Shown here: in pieces, positions 24,777-33,244 of the stretch
How positions within the stretch are numbered: position 1 is the stretch's first letter
How the letters are laid out: every line of letters starts with the position of its first letter
Assembly: GCA_046349215.1 (NCBI GenBank)
Contig: JAXMCV010000003.1
Span: 372,001 to 436,000 of the forward strand
Reading direction: 5' to 3'
Length of the DNA stretch: 64,000 bases
Source: JAJXWB01 sp046349215
GTDB lineage: Bacteria; Pseudomonadota; Alphaproteobacteria; Rhizobiales; Beijerinckiaceae
Program-made: the position numbers and the translations under genes
Notes under the pieces: generated by a model
Database searches by the model: none
Told to the model about the DNA's origin: nothing
What the model saw: the letters and a program-made list of their open reading frames with translations, nothing else

Positions 24777-26261
24777 CTAGCCGGTTTCCGCCAGCAGCGA
24801 GAGCTGCTGCTTCACCGTCTCGCCGCCGACGTCGGTGAGGTTCGTCGGGTAGTCGCCAGTGAAGCAATGGTCGGTGAATTGCGGACGTTGCGCATTGCGG
24901 CCAGGCTCGCCCATCGCCCTGTAGATGCCGTCGACCGACAGGAAGGCGAGCGAATCGCACCCGATGTACTCGCGCATCTCCTCGAGCGAATGGGTCGCCG
25001 CCAGCAGCTTTTCGCGCTGCGGGGTGTCGATGCCGTAATAATCGGGATGAGTGATCGGCGGCGAGGAGATGCGGAAATGCACTTCCTTCGCGCCCGCTTC
25101 GCGCATCATGCGCACGATCTTGACCGACGTGGTGCCGCGCACGATCGAATCGTCGATCAGCACGATGCGCTTGCCTTCCACAACGCTGCGATTGGCGTTG
25201 TGCTTCATGCGGACGCCGAGTTCGCGCACGTTCTGCGTCGGCTGGATGAAGGTGCGGCCGACGTAGTGGTTTCTGATGATGCCCAGTTCGAAGGGAACGC
25301 CCGCCTGCTGCGCATATCCGATCGCCGCCGGCACACCGGAATCGGGAACCGGCACGATCACGTCGGCGTCGACGCCCGATTCACGCGCGAGCTGCGCGCC
25401 CATCGCCTTGCGCACAGCATAGACATGACGGCCGTGCACGATGGAATCGGGACGCGCGAAATAGATGTATTCGAAGATGCAGGGGCGCATCTGCTGCGGC
25501 GGGAAGGGCTTCAGGCTCTCGATGCCATCCTCGGTGATGACGACGACCTCGCCGTTCTGCACGTCGCGCACGAAGTGGGCGCCGATGATGTCGAGCGCCA
25601 CCGTCTCGGACGCGAGGATATACTTGCCGTCGAGTTCGCCGATCACCAGGGGGCGGATGCCCAGGGGATCGCGCGCGCCGATCAGCTTCTTGTTGGTGAG
25701 CGCGACCAGCGAATAGGCGCCCTCGATCTGCCGCAGCGCCTCGATGAAGCGCTCGATGATGCGCTGCTTGCGGCTGCGGGCGACCAGATGGAGCACGACT
25801 TCGGTGTCGGAGGTCGATTGATAGATCGCGCCGTCGCGGATCAGTTCGCGGCGCAGCGTCAGGCCGTTCGTCAGGTTGCCGTTGTGGGCGACGGCGAATC
25901 CGCCCGACGAGATTTCCGAGAACAGCGGCTGGACGTTGCGCAGGATGGTCTCACCGGTCGTCGAATAGCGGACATGGCCGATCGCCGTGTCGCCCGGCAG
26001 TTTCTCGATCGTGCTGGTGCGGGAGAAATGATCGCCGACGAGGCCCAGACGGCGTTCCGAATGGAAACGCTGGCCGTCGAAGGAGACGATGCCGGCGGCT
26101 TCCTGGCCGCGATGCTGCAGGGCGTGCAGACCGAGCGCTGTGATGGCGGCTGCGTCGGGGTGCCCGAAGATGCCGAAGACGCCGCATTCCTCGCGCAACC
26201 GGTCGGCGTCCAGGTCGATGAGATGCTCGTCGTCATCGCGCCAGCCGTCGGTCTGCGTCAT
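24777..26261 (-). CDS. purF: Amidophosphoribosyltransferase PurF
   Basis: A 494-residue enzyme catalysing the first committed step of purine synthesis: glutamine plus PRPP to phosphoribosylamine. A propeptide of about 25 residues precedes the Ntn-hydrolase nucleophile Cys26 in REECGVFGIFG. The glutaminase part has ALQHRGQEAAGI and HNGNLTNG; the PRTase part has the PRPP loop VLIDDSIVRGTTS and VPVPDSGVPAAIG. ATG 26261 is chosen over GTG 26270 because GGAG is suitably spaced only for the ATG. Confidence 0.96.
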   Translation of the reverse strand: MTQTDGWRDDDEHLIDLDADRLREECGVFGIFGHPDAAAITALGLHALQHRGQEAAGIVSFDGQRFHSERRLGLVGDHFSRTSTIEKLPGDTAIGHVRYSTTGETILRNVQPLFSEISSGGFAVAHNGNLTNGLTLRRELIRDGAIYQSTSDTEVVLHLVARSRKQRIIERFIEALRQIEGAYSLVALTNKKLIGARDPLGIRPLVIGELDGKYILASETVALDIIGAHFVRDVQNGEVVVITEDGIESLKPFPPQQMRPCIFEYIYFARPDSIVHGRHVYAVRKAMGAQLARESGVDADVIVPVPDSGVPAAIGYAQQAGVPFELGIIRNHYVGRTFIQPTQNVRELGVRMKHNANRSVVEGKRIVLIDDSIVRGTTSVKIVRMMREAGAKEVHFRISSPPITHPDYYGIDTPQREKLLAATHSLEEMREYIGCDSLAFLSVDGIYRAMGEPGRNAQRPQFTDHCFTGDYPTNLTDVGGETVKQQLSLLAETG

Positions 26262-26324
26262 CGTCTGCACTCCTCGCGGCGTTCAAGGCGCCGCAAAACT
26301 CGCAATGGCCGACGCGGGACGCTG

Positions 26325-27008
26325 CTAGCGTCGCGCCGGCGCCGAGCCTGTCGCAAGCGCGTCGAGGCCCTTGCGATCAGCGTTCTGGTAGCCCGGGGCG
26401 GCATCGGTGCGCCGCGCGGGCGCAGGCCGGGCCGGCGGTGTCGGGGCCGCGGGCTTGGAATCTTCGCTCTCGGCCGGCGCATCCTCGGAAGGCGCGCCGC
26501 CCTTCTTCTTGAACTTGGCCAGGATGCCCTCGGGATCATCGGGCAGGAAGGCCATGATCTGGTCGCCGGTGACCGCCAGCAGCGGCTTCATCTTGGCGTT
26601 CTTCACCCATTCCGGCTGCGACTTGTCCGGCACCAGCCAGTTGAAGAACACAAAGGCGACGGCGCAGAGCAGCAGTCCCCGCCCGGCGCCGAACACGAAG
26701 CCGAGCGACCGATCGAGCGCGCCCACCTTGGAATCGAGGATCATGTCCGAAATCCGGACGGTGACGATCGAGACCACGACGAGAGCGACGAAGAAGACGG
26801 CTGCGGCCGCGGCCGCCAGCGCCAGAGTGTCCTTCGCTATGTAGGGTTTCACATAGGGAAGCACGAGGGGGTGCAGGTAAAGGGCGGCGACGGCGGCCAG
26901 CGCCCAGGACGCGATCGCCAGCACCTCGCGCGTAAAGCCGCGCAGCATGGCGAGCAACGCCGAAACGAGAATGACGCCGATCAGACCGAGATCGAGATAG
27001 GAAGGCAT
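26325..27008 (-). CDS. cvpA: CvpA family inner-membrane protein
   Basis: A 227-residue protein with four N-terminal membrane segments (LIGVILVSALLAMLRGF and following), the CvpA pattern, then a Pro/Ala/Lys-rich cytoplasmic tail of about 75 residues ending ATGSAPARR. CvpA proteins affect colicin V production, envelope stress tolerance and purine-linked phenotypes; the gene lies upstream of purF in many proteobacteria, as here, 63 bp before it on the same strand. The tail is low-complexity and longer than in Escherichia coli. Confidence 0.88.
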   Translation of the reverse strand: MPSYLDLGLIGVILVSALLAMLRGFTREVLAIASWALAAVAALYLHPLVLPYVKPYIAKDTLALAAAAAAVFFVALVVVSIVTVRISDMILDSKVGALDRSLGFVFGAGRGLLLCAVAFVFFNWLVPDKSQPEWVKNAKMKPLLAVTGDQIMAFLPDDPEGILAKFKKKGGAPSEDAPAESEDSKPAAPTPPARPAPARRTDAAPGYQNADRKGLDALATGSAPARR

Positions 27009-27073
27009 ATAAAGGCCTCGCGCCCCCAGTGATCGCCGAACGACGGACCCGCCCTCCGTCGGCGCCGGGAATC

Positions 27074-27101
27074 AAGCACTTGGACCCAAGCACCTGGACC
27101 G
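27074..27101. repeat. Imperfect 14-bp tandem repeat in the cvpA upstream region
   Basis: AAGCACTTGGACCC is followed directly by AAGCACCTGGACCG, two mismatches in 14 bp. It lies in the 243-bp gap between two divergent genes and could be a paired regulator site. No palindromic symmetry is evident. Confidence 0.45.
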
Positions 27102-27251
27102 CCCGACACGTTGGGCGCCTTATATCGGACGGCGCCGGCCGCGTCACTATCGCGCAGGGCCGGAATCCGTGGAAAGCCGGCCGGCGTGGCGGGACGGCTT
27201 CATTGCGCGGCGCACGACGCGCGGGCTAGCCTGCCCGAAAGGGAGAAACGC

Positions 27252-28178
27252 ATGTCCGCACAGGGATTCGATACGCCACTTACCCTCGCCGGGCCCCTGC
27301 GCCGGCCGCACCAGATGCTGGCCGACCAGGAATATGGCGGACACGCCTCGATCCACGACGATTCCATGGCCGAAAAGCTGGGCTTCCGGGCCGGCCCGAT
27401 CGAGGGGCCGACGCATTTTTCGATGTTTCCGCCCCTGCTGGAACGGATTTTCGGCCGGGAATGGTACGAAAATGGCTGCCTGTCGGCCCATTACCAGAAC
27501 ATGGTGGTCGAGGGCGAGGAGGTCCGGGCCTTCGCCGACATGCCGGCGCCGGGCGCCCGCCGGACGCTGGTCCGGGCGGAAAAGGCCGACGGGACGCCTG
27601 TGCTGGAAGCGTCCGCCTCGCTCGGCCCCGACCATGGCGAAACCCTGCTCGAAGCCCGGCTGAAAAAGCTCCAGCCGCCGGGGAAGCTGGTGATCCTCGC
27701 CGACCTGAAGGTCGGCATGAAGGGCGCCGAGGAGGAGCGCGTCCGCATGGACCCCGACCAGCACATGGGCAAGCTCTACCCGTTCTCGCTCAATCAGAAG
27801 CTGAAGGTCATCACCGAGAATTCGCCCTGGTATTCGGACGCGAAGGCCTCCCCGTGGGGTCGGGCGATCGTGCCGCTCGAAATGGTGAGCGTCCTCGCCG
27901 AATATTCCAGCGCGAAGGCGAAATTCCCGGTGAAGGGTCCGGCGGTCGGCCTGTTCGCCGACCAGGAGATCCGGATGATCGAGGGGCCGCTGTTCGTCGG
28001 CGAGGAATATGTCATCCGCCGCGAGATCGCCGCGCTGTCGGAGAGCAAGCGTACGGAGAGCTATTGGGTGCGTTCGCGCATCTTCGATGCGAGCGGGAAA
28101 AAGCAGGTCGCAGAAATGCTGCTCAATCACGCGACGCTGAAGCATTCGTATGCGGGTTATGACGCGGCGGCGGGGTGA
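27252..28178 (+). CDS. Hotdog/MaoC-like protein of unknown function
   Basis: A 308-residue soluble protein. Its first half resembles a MaoC-type hotdog fold: IHDDSMAEKLGFRAGPIEGPTHFSMF recalls the hydratase motif region around Asp/His, though the strict D-x5-H motif is not clean. A second similar half may follow from about residue 150 (LYPFSLNQKLKVITENSP...). The ATG at 27252 lies behind GGGAGAAA; the frame is open upstream but without homology. It may hydrate or bind an acyl-CoA-like ligand; I cannot assign a function. It ends just before a perfect hairpin. Confidence 0.7.
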   Translation: MSAQGFDTPLTLAGPLRRPHQMLADQEYGGHASIHDDSMAEKLGFRAGPIEGPTHFSMFPPLLERIFGREWYENGCLSAHYQNMVVEGEEVRAFADMPAPGARRTLVRAEKADGTPVLEASASLGPDHGETLLEARLKKLQPPGKLVILADLKVGMKGAEEERVRMDPDQHMGKLYPFSLNQKLKVITENSPWYSDAKASPWGRAIVPLEMVSVLAEYSSAKAKFPVKGPAVGLFADQEIRMIEGPLFVGEEYVIRREIAALSESKRTESYWVRSRIFDASGKKQVAEMLLNHATLKHSYAGYDAAAG

Positions 28179-28180
28179 CC

Positions 28181-28208
28181 TGTCATTCCCGCTTGCGCGG
28201 GAATGACA
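28181..28208. terminator. Bidirectional terminator-like palindrome between convergent genes
   Basis: TGTCATTCCCGC-TTGC-GCGGGAATGACA is a perfect 12-bp inverted repeat starting 2 bp after one stop codon and ending 4 bp before the convergent stop. The same TGTCATTCCCGC word occurs as a dispersed palindrome in many proteobacterial genomes, so it may be a REP-like repeat acting as a terminator on both strands. Confidence 0.8.
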
Positions 28209-28212
28209 CACC

Positions 28213-28791
28213 CTACTTCCGCTCGAACTCCATCACATCCATCAGCGATTCATATTCCGGCTGCGGAAATTCCAGCCTGAATCGATTCTTGGACAGCCAA
28301 TAGCCATAGGCGACCTGGTCGCGCGCCCTGTCCTTCCCGTAGAGCATGCGCGCATCGCCGCCGTAATGCAGCGCGCCGAGATAGATCATCCGTTTCGGAT
28401 CGTCGTCGTCGTAGAAATAGCCCGACGTGCGCTGCGAGCCGCCGGTCTTTTCCAGCCGCAGGCTGTAATCGTCCTCAAACGCGCGGCACGAAAACCAGGG
28501 ATAGACGACGATCGGCAGGCCCTTGCCGAGTTTCAGCACGCGGCAGCGCCAGTTTCCCTTGAAATCGAAATCATGGACGGGCTTCGGCGTTCCGGAGAGC
28601 GCCTTGTCCAGTTCGGCGAGATCGATGGGCGAACCGCCGGCCCGCGCCTCGGCGATCGCCTTCGCGCGGGTGGCGTCGAAACCCGCGAGTTTCGCCTTGT
28701 CGGCCGCCGTCATCTTGCTCAACACTTCGCCGTCGGCGCGCGCGGACGTCGCGCCGAGACAGGCCAACAGGGCAAGGAAGACGACGCGCAT
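28213..28791 (-). CDS. Secreted DUF4893-type protein
   Basis: A 192-residue protein with a cleavable Sec signal (MRVVFLALLACLGATSARAD, cut after ARA). The mature part is of the DUF4893 kind: LDKALSGTPKPVHDFDFKGNWRCRVLKLG, two cysteines (WRCRV and WFSCRAF) and the segment YFYDDDDPKRMIYLGAL. Function unknown; periplasmic. Its ATG overlaps the hydrolase stop (TGATG), so it ends the ABC-transporter operon, although it may simply ride along with it. Confidence 0.82.
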   Translation of the reverse strand: MRVVFLALLACLGATSARADGEVLSKMTAADKAKLAGFDATRAKAIAEARAGGSPIDLAELDKALSGTPKPVHDFDFKGNWRCRVLKLGKGLPIVVYPWFSCRAFEDDYSLRLEKTGGSQRTSGYFYDDDDPKRMIYLGALHYGGDARMLYGKDRARDQVAYGYWLSKNRFRLEFPQPEYESLMDVMEFERK

Positions 28792-29642
28792 CACGACTTC
28801 AGGAAATTCTCGACCAGCGCGATCTGCTCGGGCACGTTCAGCGCCGGCGCATGGCCGCAGCCCTTCACGTCGATCACGCGGCAGCGCGGATTTTCCCTGG
28901 GCATCCGTTCGGCGATTTCCTTCAGCAGCAGGTCGGAACTTTCGCCGCGCAGGCAGAGGATCGGACAGTCGATCTTCTTCCATTGCTCCCATTGCAGATT
29001 GTCGTCGGGGTGATGGATGAATTGCATCACCATGTTCGGATCGTAATGCGTCGTGACGCCGCCATCGGGCAGGCGACGCACGGACGTCTCCGTCATGCGG
29101 CGCCATTGCGGATCGGTGATGAAGCCGTAGGGCAGGTAGATCTGTCGCAGATAGGCTTCCAGTTCGCTCACACGGTCGAAGCGCGGCGGCCGGCCGGCAT
29201 AGGAGCGGATGCGCTCGACCGCTGCCGGATTGATCTCCGGCCCCATGTCGTTCAGCACGATTTTCTTGATGCGGCCGGCGAGCGGACCGGCGGCCGCGCG
29301 GATGGCGATGGCGCCGCCCATCGACGTGCCGACCCAGTCGAACGATTTCCAGCCGAGCGCATCGACGAAAGCCGTCGCCAGCTTCGCGTAGAAATCGTAG
29401 CAATATTCTTCTTCCGGCTCGGGGCTCCATTGCGACAGTCCGCGGCCGATCGTGTCGGGCGCGACGATGTTCCAGTCGCGCGACAGAGGCGCGGCGAGGT
29501 CATCGAAATCGCGGCCGGTGCGCGCCAGCCCGTGCCACATGACGAGCTTCGGCCTGGACGGATCGCCCCATTCCACATAGTGGATTTCGCGATCGAGGAC
29601 GGTCACGTATTTCGAGACGGGTCCGGTCATTTGTCTTGTCAC
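28791..29642 (-). CDS. Alpha/beta hydrolase coupled to an ABC transporter
   Basis: A 283-residue alpha/beta-fold hydrolase. The oxyanion-hole motif is MWHGLA, the nucleophile Ser107 lies in GTSMGGA, and the catalytic histidine in KGCGHAPAL near the C-terminus. There is no signal peptide, so it acts in the cytoplasm. The GTG at 29642 overlaps the LivM stop (GTGA), which suggests translational coupling; ATG 29630 is the alternative start. Being the gene after a complete branched-chain-type importer, it probably hydrolyses the imported ester, amide or lactone; the substrate is not known. Confidence 0.88.
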   Translation of the reverse strand: MTRQMTGPVSKYVTVLDREIHYVEWGDPSRPKLVMWHGLARTGRDFDDLAAPLSRDWNIVAPDTIGRGLSQWSPEPEEEYCYDFYAKLATAFVDALGWKSFDWVGTSMGGAIAIRAAAGPLAGRIKKIVLNDMGPEINPAAVERIRSYAGRPPRFDRVSELEAYLRQIYLPYGFITDPQWRRMTETSVRRLPDGGVTTHYDPNMVMQFIHHPDDNLQWEQWKKIDCPILCLRGESSDLLLKEIAERMPRENPRCRVIDVKGCGHAPALNVPEQIALVENFLKS

Positions 29643-30700
29643 TTTTCTTGCGCCCGCAGTCTTCCCACGATGCCCGTCGGGAAGAAATAGACGGAGAGGA
29701 TGAAGAGAACGCCGAGCCAGAGCAGCCAGCGGTCGGGATTGAAGAAATTGGCGACGAGAGGTAGGCCGGCGGCGCCCAGCGACTTGAAGGCCGCGCCCAT
29801 CAGCGTCTGCAGGTAATTCTGCGCCAGCACGAAGAAGGCTGCGCCGATGATCGCGCCATAAAGCGTGCCCATGCCGCCGATGACGACCATGACCAGAATG
29901 TCGAGCATGATCGAGAAGGCAAGCGATGTGTCGGGGCCGGTGTAGCGCAGCCAGATGGCGTTGAGCGCGCCGGCGCAGGCGGCGAACAATGCGCCGAGAA
30001 CCGTCGCCGTCGTGCGGTGGACAACGATGCGGTAGCCGAGCGCCTCCGAGCGGAACGGGTTTTCGCGGATCGCCTGCAGCACGCGGCCGAACGGCGATTC
30101 GACGATGCGCAGCAGCAGCAGGAAAAGGACCGCGACAGAGAGGAACACGAGGTAATAGGCGAGCGTGCGGCCGTTGATCTCGATGCCGAGCGGGCCGTTC
30201 TCGAGCAGCTTGAATCCCGGGCGCAGCGCTTCCGGCACGCGATAGGTGCGGCCGTCCTCGCCGCCGGTCAGCCAGGACAATTGCGAGGCCAGAACGAGAA
30301 AGGCTGACGCGACCGCGAGCGTCACCATGGCGAAGAATATCGTCTGCACGCGCAGCGAGAACAGGCCGATGGCGAGCGCCAGCAAGCCTGACAAGACGAG
30401 CGCGGCAAGGACGCCGATGCCGATCGCGCCCCAGCCGGGACCAAGTCCATAGAGCGCGATGGCGACGCCGTACGACCCGATGCCGAAGAACATCGTATGC
30501 GCGAAGGAGACGATGCCGGCATAGCCGAGCAGCAGGTCGTAGGACGCGACCAGCAGCGCGAAGACGCAGATCTTTGCCGCGACGTTGAGCGGCTTCGCGC
30601 CCTCGAAGATGAAGGGCGCAAGCGCGAGCACGCCGACCGTGACGACGAGCAGCAGGGTGAGGATTTTCCCGCGGGGCGGGTTGCCGGAGAAGATCATCAT
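29639..30700 (-). CDS. Branched-chain-type ABC transporter permease (LivM family)
   Basis: A 353-residue polytopic permease with the LivM hallmarks: LLGYAGIVSFAHTMFFGIGSYG, the cytoplasmic loop GRVLQAIRENPFRSEALGY, and the C-terminal GGMGTLYGAIIGAAFF. It pairs with the LivH-type permease encoded 10 bp upstream. Unlike the locus at 967-3495, here the permease and the ATPases are separate genes. Confidence 0.92.
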   Translation of the reverse strand: MMIFSGNPPRGKILTLLLVVTVGVLALAPFIFEGAKPLNVAAKICVFALLVASYDLLLGYAGIVSFAHTMFFGIGSYGVAIALYGLGPGWGAIGIGVLAALVLSGLLALAIGLFSLRVQTIFFAMVTLAVASAFLVLASQLSWLTGGEDGRTYRVPEALRPGFKLLENGPLGIEINGRTLAYYLVFLSVAVLFLLLLRIVESPFGRVLQAIRENPFRSEALGYRIVVHRTTATVLGALFAACAGALNAIWLRYTGPDTSLAFSIMLDILVMVVIGGMGTLYGAIIGAAFFVLAQNYLQTLMGAAFKSLGAAGLPLVANFFNPDRWLLWLGVLFILSVYFFPTGIVGRLRAQEK

Positions 30701-30710
30701 GAAGCGATCC

Positions 30711-31736
30711 TCATCGGCTCGTGATGGCGTAGAGGCCGCGCGGCCGCCAGAGCAGCACGACGACCATGAGCAGGATGGTGGAAACGAGCGCGGCCTTCGG
30801 CAGGAGGAAGGCGGCGTAATTGTCGAGCAGTGCGACGAGGATCGCGCCGATGAAGCAGCCGCCGATCGAACCCAGGCCGCCGATGATGATGACGATGAAG
30901 GTGAGCACCATCATCTCTTGGCCCATCGAGGCGTGCGCCTGTTCCTGGTTGAAGGCCCACATCAGGCCGCCGAGGCCGGCGAGGCCGGAACCCGCCATGA
31001 ACACGCCGACGAACAGGCGCTGGATGCGATAGCCGAGCGCCTCGACCATTTCCTTGTTCTCGACGCCGGCGCGGATCAATAGGCCGATCTTGGTGCGCGT
31101 CAGAACGTATTGCAGCGCGCCGAAGACGATCAGCCCGACGACGACGGCGAGCAGGCGATATTTCTCGACAGCAGCGCCGAGAAAATCGATCGAGCCATGA
31201 AAGGCGGCGGGACGCGGCAGCGGATTGATCTGCGGTCCGAAGAAGGCATAGAGCAATTGCTCGGCGACGATCAGGCCGCCCATGGTGATGAGGATCTGCT
31301 TGAGGTGCTGGCCATAGACCGGCCGCACGAGCAGGCGTTCGAAGACGTAACCCGCCGCCGCCGCGCCGATCATGGCGAGCGCCAGCGGCGGCAGCAGCGC
31401 CAACAGGCCGGGGCCGAGACCGTCGACATGCGCGTAAGACGCCATCGGCGCAAAGGCGATCATGGCCAGATAGGCGCCGACGGAAATGAAGGCGCCGTGG
31501 CCGAAGTTCATGACGTCCATCAGGCCGAAGACGAGCGTGAGGCCCGAAGCCATGGCGAAGATCATCATGCCCATCGCGAGGCCGGCAATGGTCAGCGTCG
31601 CCCATGTCGAATAGGAGCCGATGAGCGGATAGGCGACGATGGCCAGGATGAACGGCAAGAGGATCGGCAGATAGTCGGTCTTCTGCTGCGGCAAGGCAGC
31701 GCCGACATCGTCCTTCGTGGCTTCGACCGCGCTCAT
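30711..31736 (-). CDS. Branched-chain-type ABC transporter permease (LivH family)
   Basis: A 341-residue permease with an unusual soluble N-terminal tail of about 22 residues before the first helix. LivH features are GLMDVMNFGHGAFISVGAYLA, the family loop ERLLVRPVYGQHLKQIL, RAGVENKEMVEALGY and IIIGGLGSIGGCFIGA. The ATG overlaps the stop of livF (ATGA). Together with LivM it forms the channel of the second HAAT-type importer in the window. Confidence 0.92.
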   Translation of the reverse strand: MSAVEATKDDVGAALPQQKTDYLPILLPFILAIVAYPLIGSYSTWATLTIAGLAMGMMIFAMASGLTLVFGLMDVMNFGHGAFISVGAYLAMIAFAPMASYAHVDGLGPGLLALLPPLALAMIGAAAAGYVFERLLVRPVYGQHLKQILITMGGLIVAEQLLYAFFGPQINPLPRPAAFHGSIDFLGAAVEKYRLLAVVVGLIVFGALQYVLTRTKIGLLIRAGVENKEMVEALGYRIQRLFVGVFMAGSGLAGLGGLMWAFNQEQAHASMGQEMMVLTFIVIIIGGLGSIGGCFIGAILVALLDNYAAFLLPKAALVSTILLMVVVLLWRPRGLYAITSR

Positions 31737-32458
31737 TGATGGCTGTCCAGTGAAAGGCCGAGCAGGCGCTGCTGCAGTCTGTCGTCCGCGGCAAGCTCCG
31801 CCATCGCGCCGGAATGGATGATGCGGCCGGTATCCATCACATGTACCTGGTCGCCCACTTCCTGGGCGACTCGGAAATTCTGTTCGACAAGTAGTATGGT
31901 CGCGCCGTCGCGCTTGATCTCGCGCAGGCATTCGATCAGCGCGCCGACGATGGCCGGCGACAGGCCCTTGGTCGGCTCGTCGATCAGGATAAGGCGGCGC
32001 TCCTCGACGATGGCGCGGGCAATCGACAGCATCTGCTTCTGCCCGCCCGACAGTGTTCCGGCGCGCGACAACCAGAATTTCCTCAGCGCCGGAAAGAAGC
32101 CGAAGATCCATTCGAGCCGCTTCTCGTCAGGCGCGCCGGCGCGTGCCGCGAGCACGAGATTCTCCCGCACAGTGAGGTCGGAGAAGATCGCCATCGTCTC
32201 CGGCACGTAGGCGACGCCGGACATGGAGATGTCGGGGGTGGCTCGCTTCTCGATCGCCGCGCCGTCGAAATGGATCGCGCCCTGCGAGGCCTGCCACAGG
32301 CCCATTATGGTGCGCAACGTCGTCGTCTTGCCGGCGCCGTTGCGGCCGAGCAGCATGGTGACGCCGCCCTTCGGCACGGAGAAGTCGACGCCCTGCAATA
32401 TGTGGTAGCGGCCGATGTGCGTGTGCACGCCGGAGAGCGTGAGCAGCGCGTCGGTCAT
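31733..32458 (-). CDS. Branched-chain-type ABC transporter ATP-binding protein (LivF family)
   Basis: A 241-residue ATPase. Walker A is GRNGAGKTT, the signature TLSGGQKQM, Walker B LILIDEPTKGL and the switch histidine position is replaced by VEQNF, as is normal in LivF. It lacks the longer C-terminal region of LivG. Start and stop overlap its neighbours by 4 bp each (ATGA), so the four transport genes are translationally coupled. Confidence 0.93.
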   Translation of the reverse strand: MTDALLTLSGVHTHIGRYHILQGVDFSVPKGGVTMLLGRNGAGKTTTLRTIMGLWQASQGAIHFDGAAIEKRATPDISMSGVAYVPETMAIFSDLTVRENLVLAARAGAPDEKRLEWIFGFFPALRKFWLSRAGTLSGGQKQMLSIARAIVEERRLILIDEPTKGLSPAIVGALIECLREIKRDGATILLVEQNFRVAQEVGDQVHVMDTGRIIHSGAMAELAADDRLQQRLLGLSLDSHQ

Positions 32459-33222
32459 GACGCCGCCTTCTTCGGCGATATGCCGAGATAGGCTTCCTGC
32501 ACGACGGGGCTGGCGATCACTGTCGCCGGTTCGCCGTCGGCGACGCAGGCGCCGTTGGTGAGCACGATGATGCGGTCTGCCAGTGAGCGCACGACATCCA
32601 TCTTGTGCTCGACCAGCATGATGATTTTCGATGTGTCTTTCTTCAATCGCGCGATGAGATCGAGCACAACAGGCGCCTCGTCGACGCTCATACCGGCGGT
32701 CGGCTCGTCGAACATGAAGACGCGCGGTTCGAGCGCGATCATCAGCGCCACTTCGAGCTTGCGCTGGTCGCCGTGCGAGAGGGCGGCGGCGGCATGCGCG
32801 CGCTTCTGCTCGAGCGCCACCTCCTGCAGGATTTCGTCGGCCCGCGCGATGAGATCGCGCCGCGTGATCCACGGCCGCAGCATCTCGTAATGCACACCGC
32901 GCGCGGCCTGGACAGCGAGCCGCACGTTCTCGGCGACCGTGAGATTGGGAAAGAGATTGGTGAGCTGGAAGGCGCGACCGAGGCCGCGTCGGGCGCGCAG
33001 CGGCGCGCTCTCGGCGGTGATGTCCTGCCCGTCGAGCAGGACCTGGCCTGCGCTGGCGCGCAGCTGGCCGGAGATCAGGTTGAAATAGGTCGTCTTGCCG
33101 GCGCCGTTGGGGCCGACGATGGCGGTGAGTTCGCCCGGCCGGAACGTACAGGAAACCCGGTCGACGGCCACATGGCCGCCGAACCTGATCGTCAGATCGC
33201 GCGTCTCGAGCGAGACGGCCAT
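32455..33222 (-). CDS. Branched-chain-type ABC transporter ATP-binding protein (LivG family)
   Basis: A 255-residue ATPase. Walker A GPNGAGKTT, Walker B VFMFDEPTAGM and the switch region LVEHKMD identify it; the LSGGQ position reads ALSHGDQRK, a change common in LivG-type proteins. The family C-terminus VIASPVVQEAYLG is present. It follows the binding-protein gene by 22 bp and is the first ATPase of the operon. Confidence 0.93.
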   Translation of the reverse strand: MAVSLETRDLTIRFGGHVAVDRVSCTFRPGELTAIVGPNGAGKTTYFNLISGQLRASAGQVLLDGQDITAESAPLRARRGLGRAFQLTNLFPNLTVAENVRLAVQAARGVHYEMLRPWITRRDLIARADEILQEVALEQKRAHAAAALSHGDQRKLEVALMIALEPRVFMFDEPTAGMSVDEAPVVLDLIARLKKDTSKIIMLVEHKMDVVRSLADRIIVLTNGACVADGEPATVIASPVVQEAYLGISPKKAAS

Positions 33223-33244
33223 CGGATTTCCCCCGCCGAGAAGA

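Noticed and set aside
24612..27032. An 806-codon open frame on the plus strand across purF and cvpA
   Set aside because: Purely antisense to purF, cvpA and the SDR, all with clear motifs; composition is that of a shadow frame.
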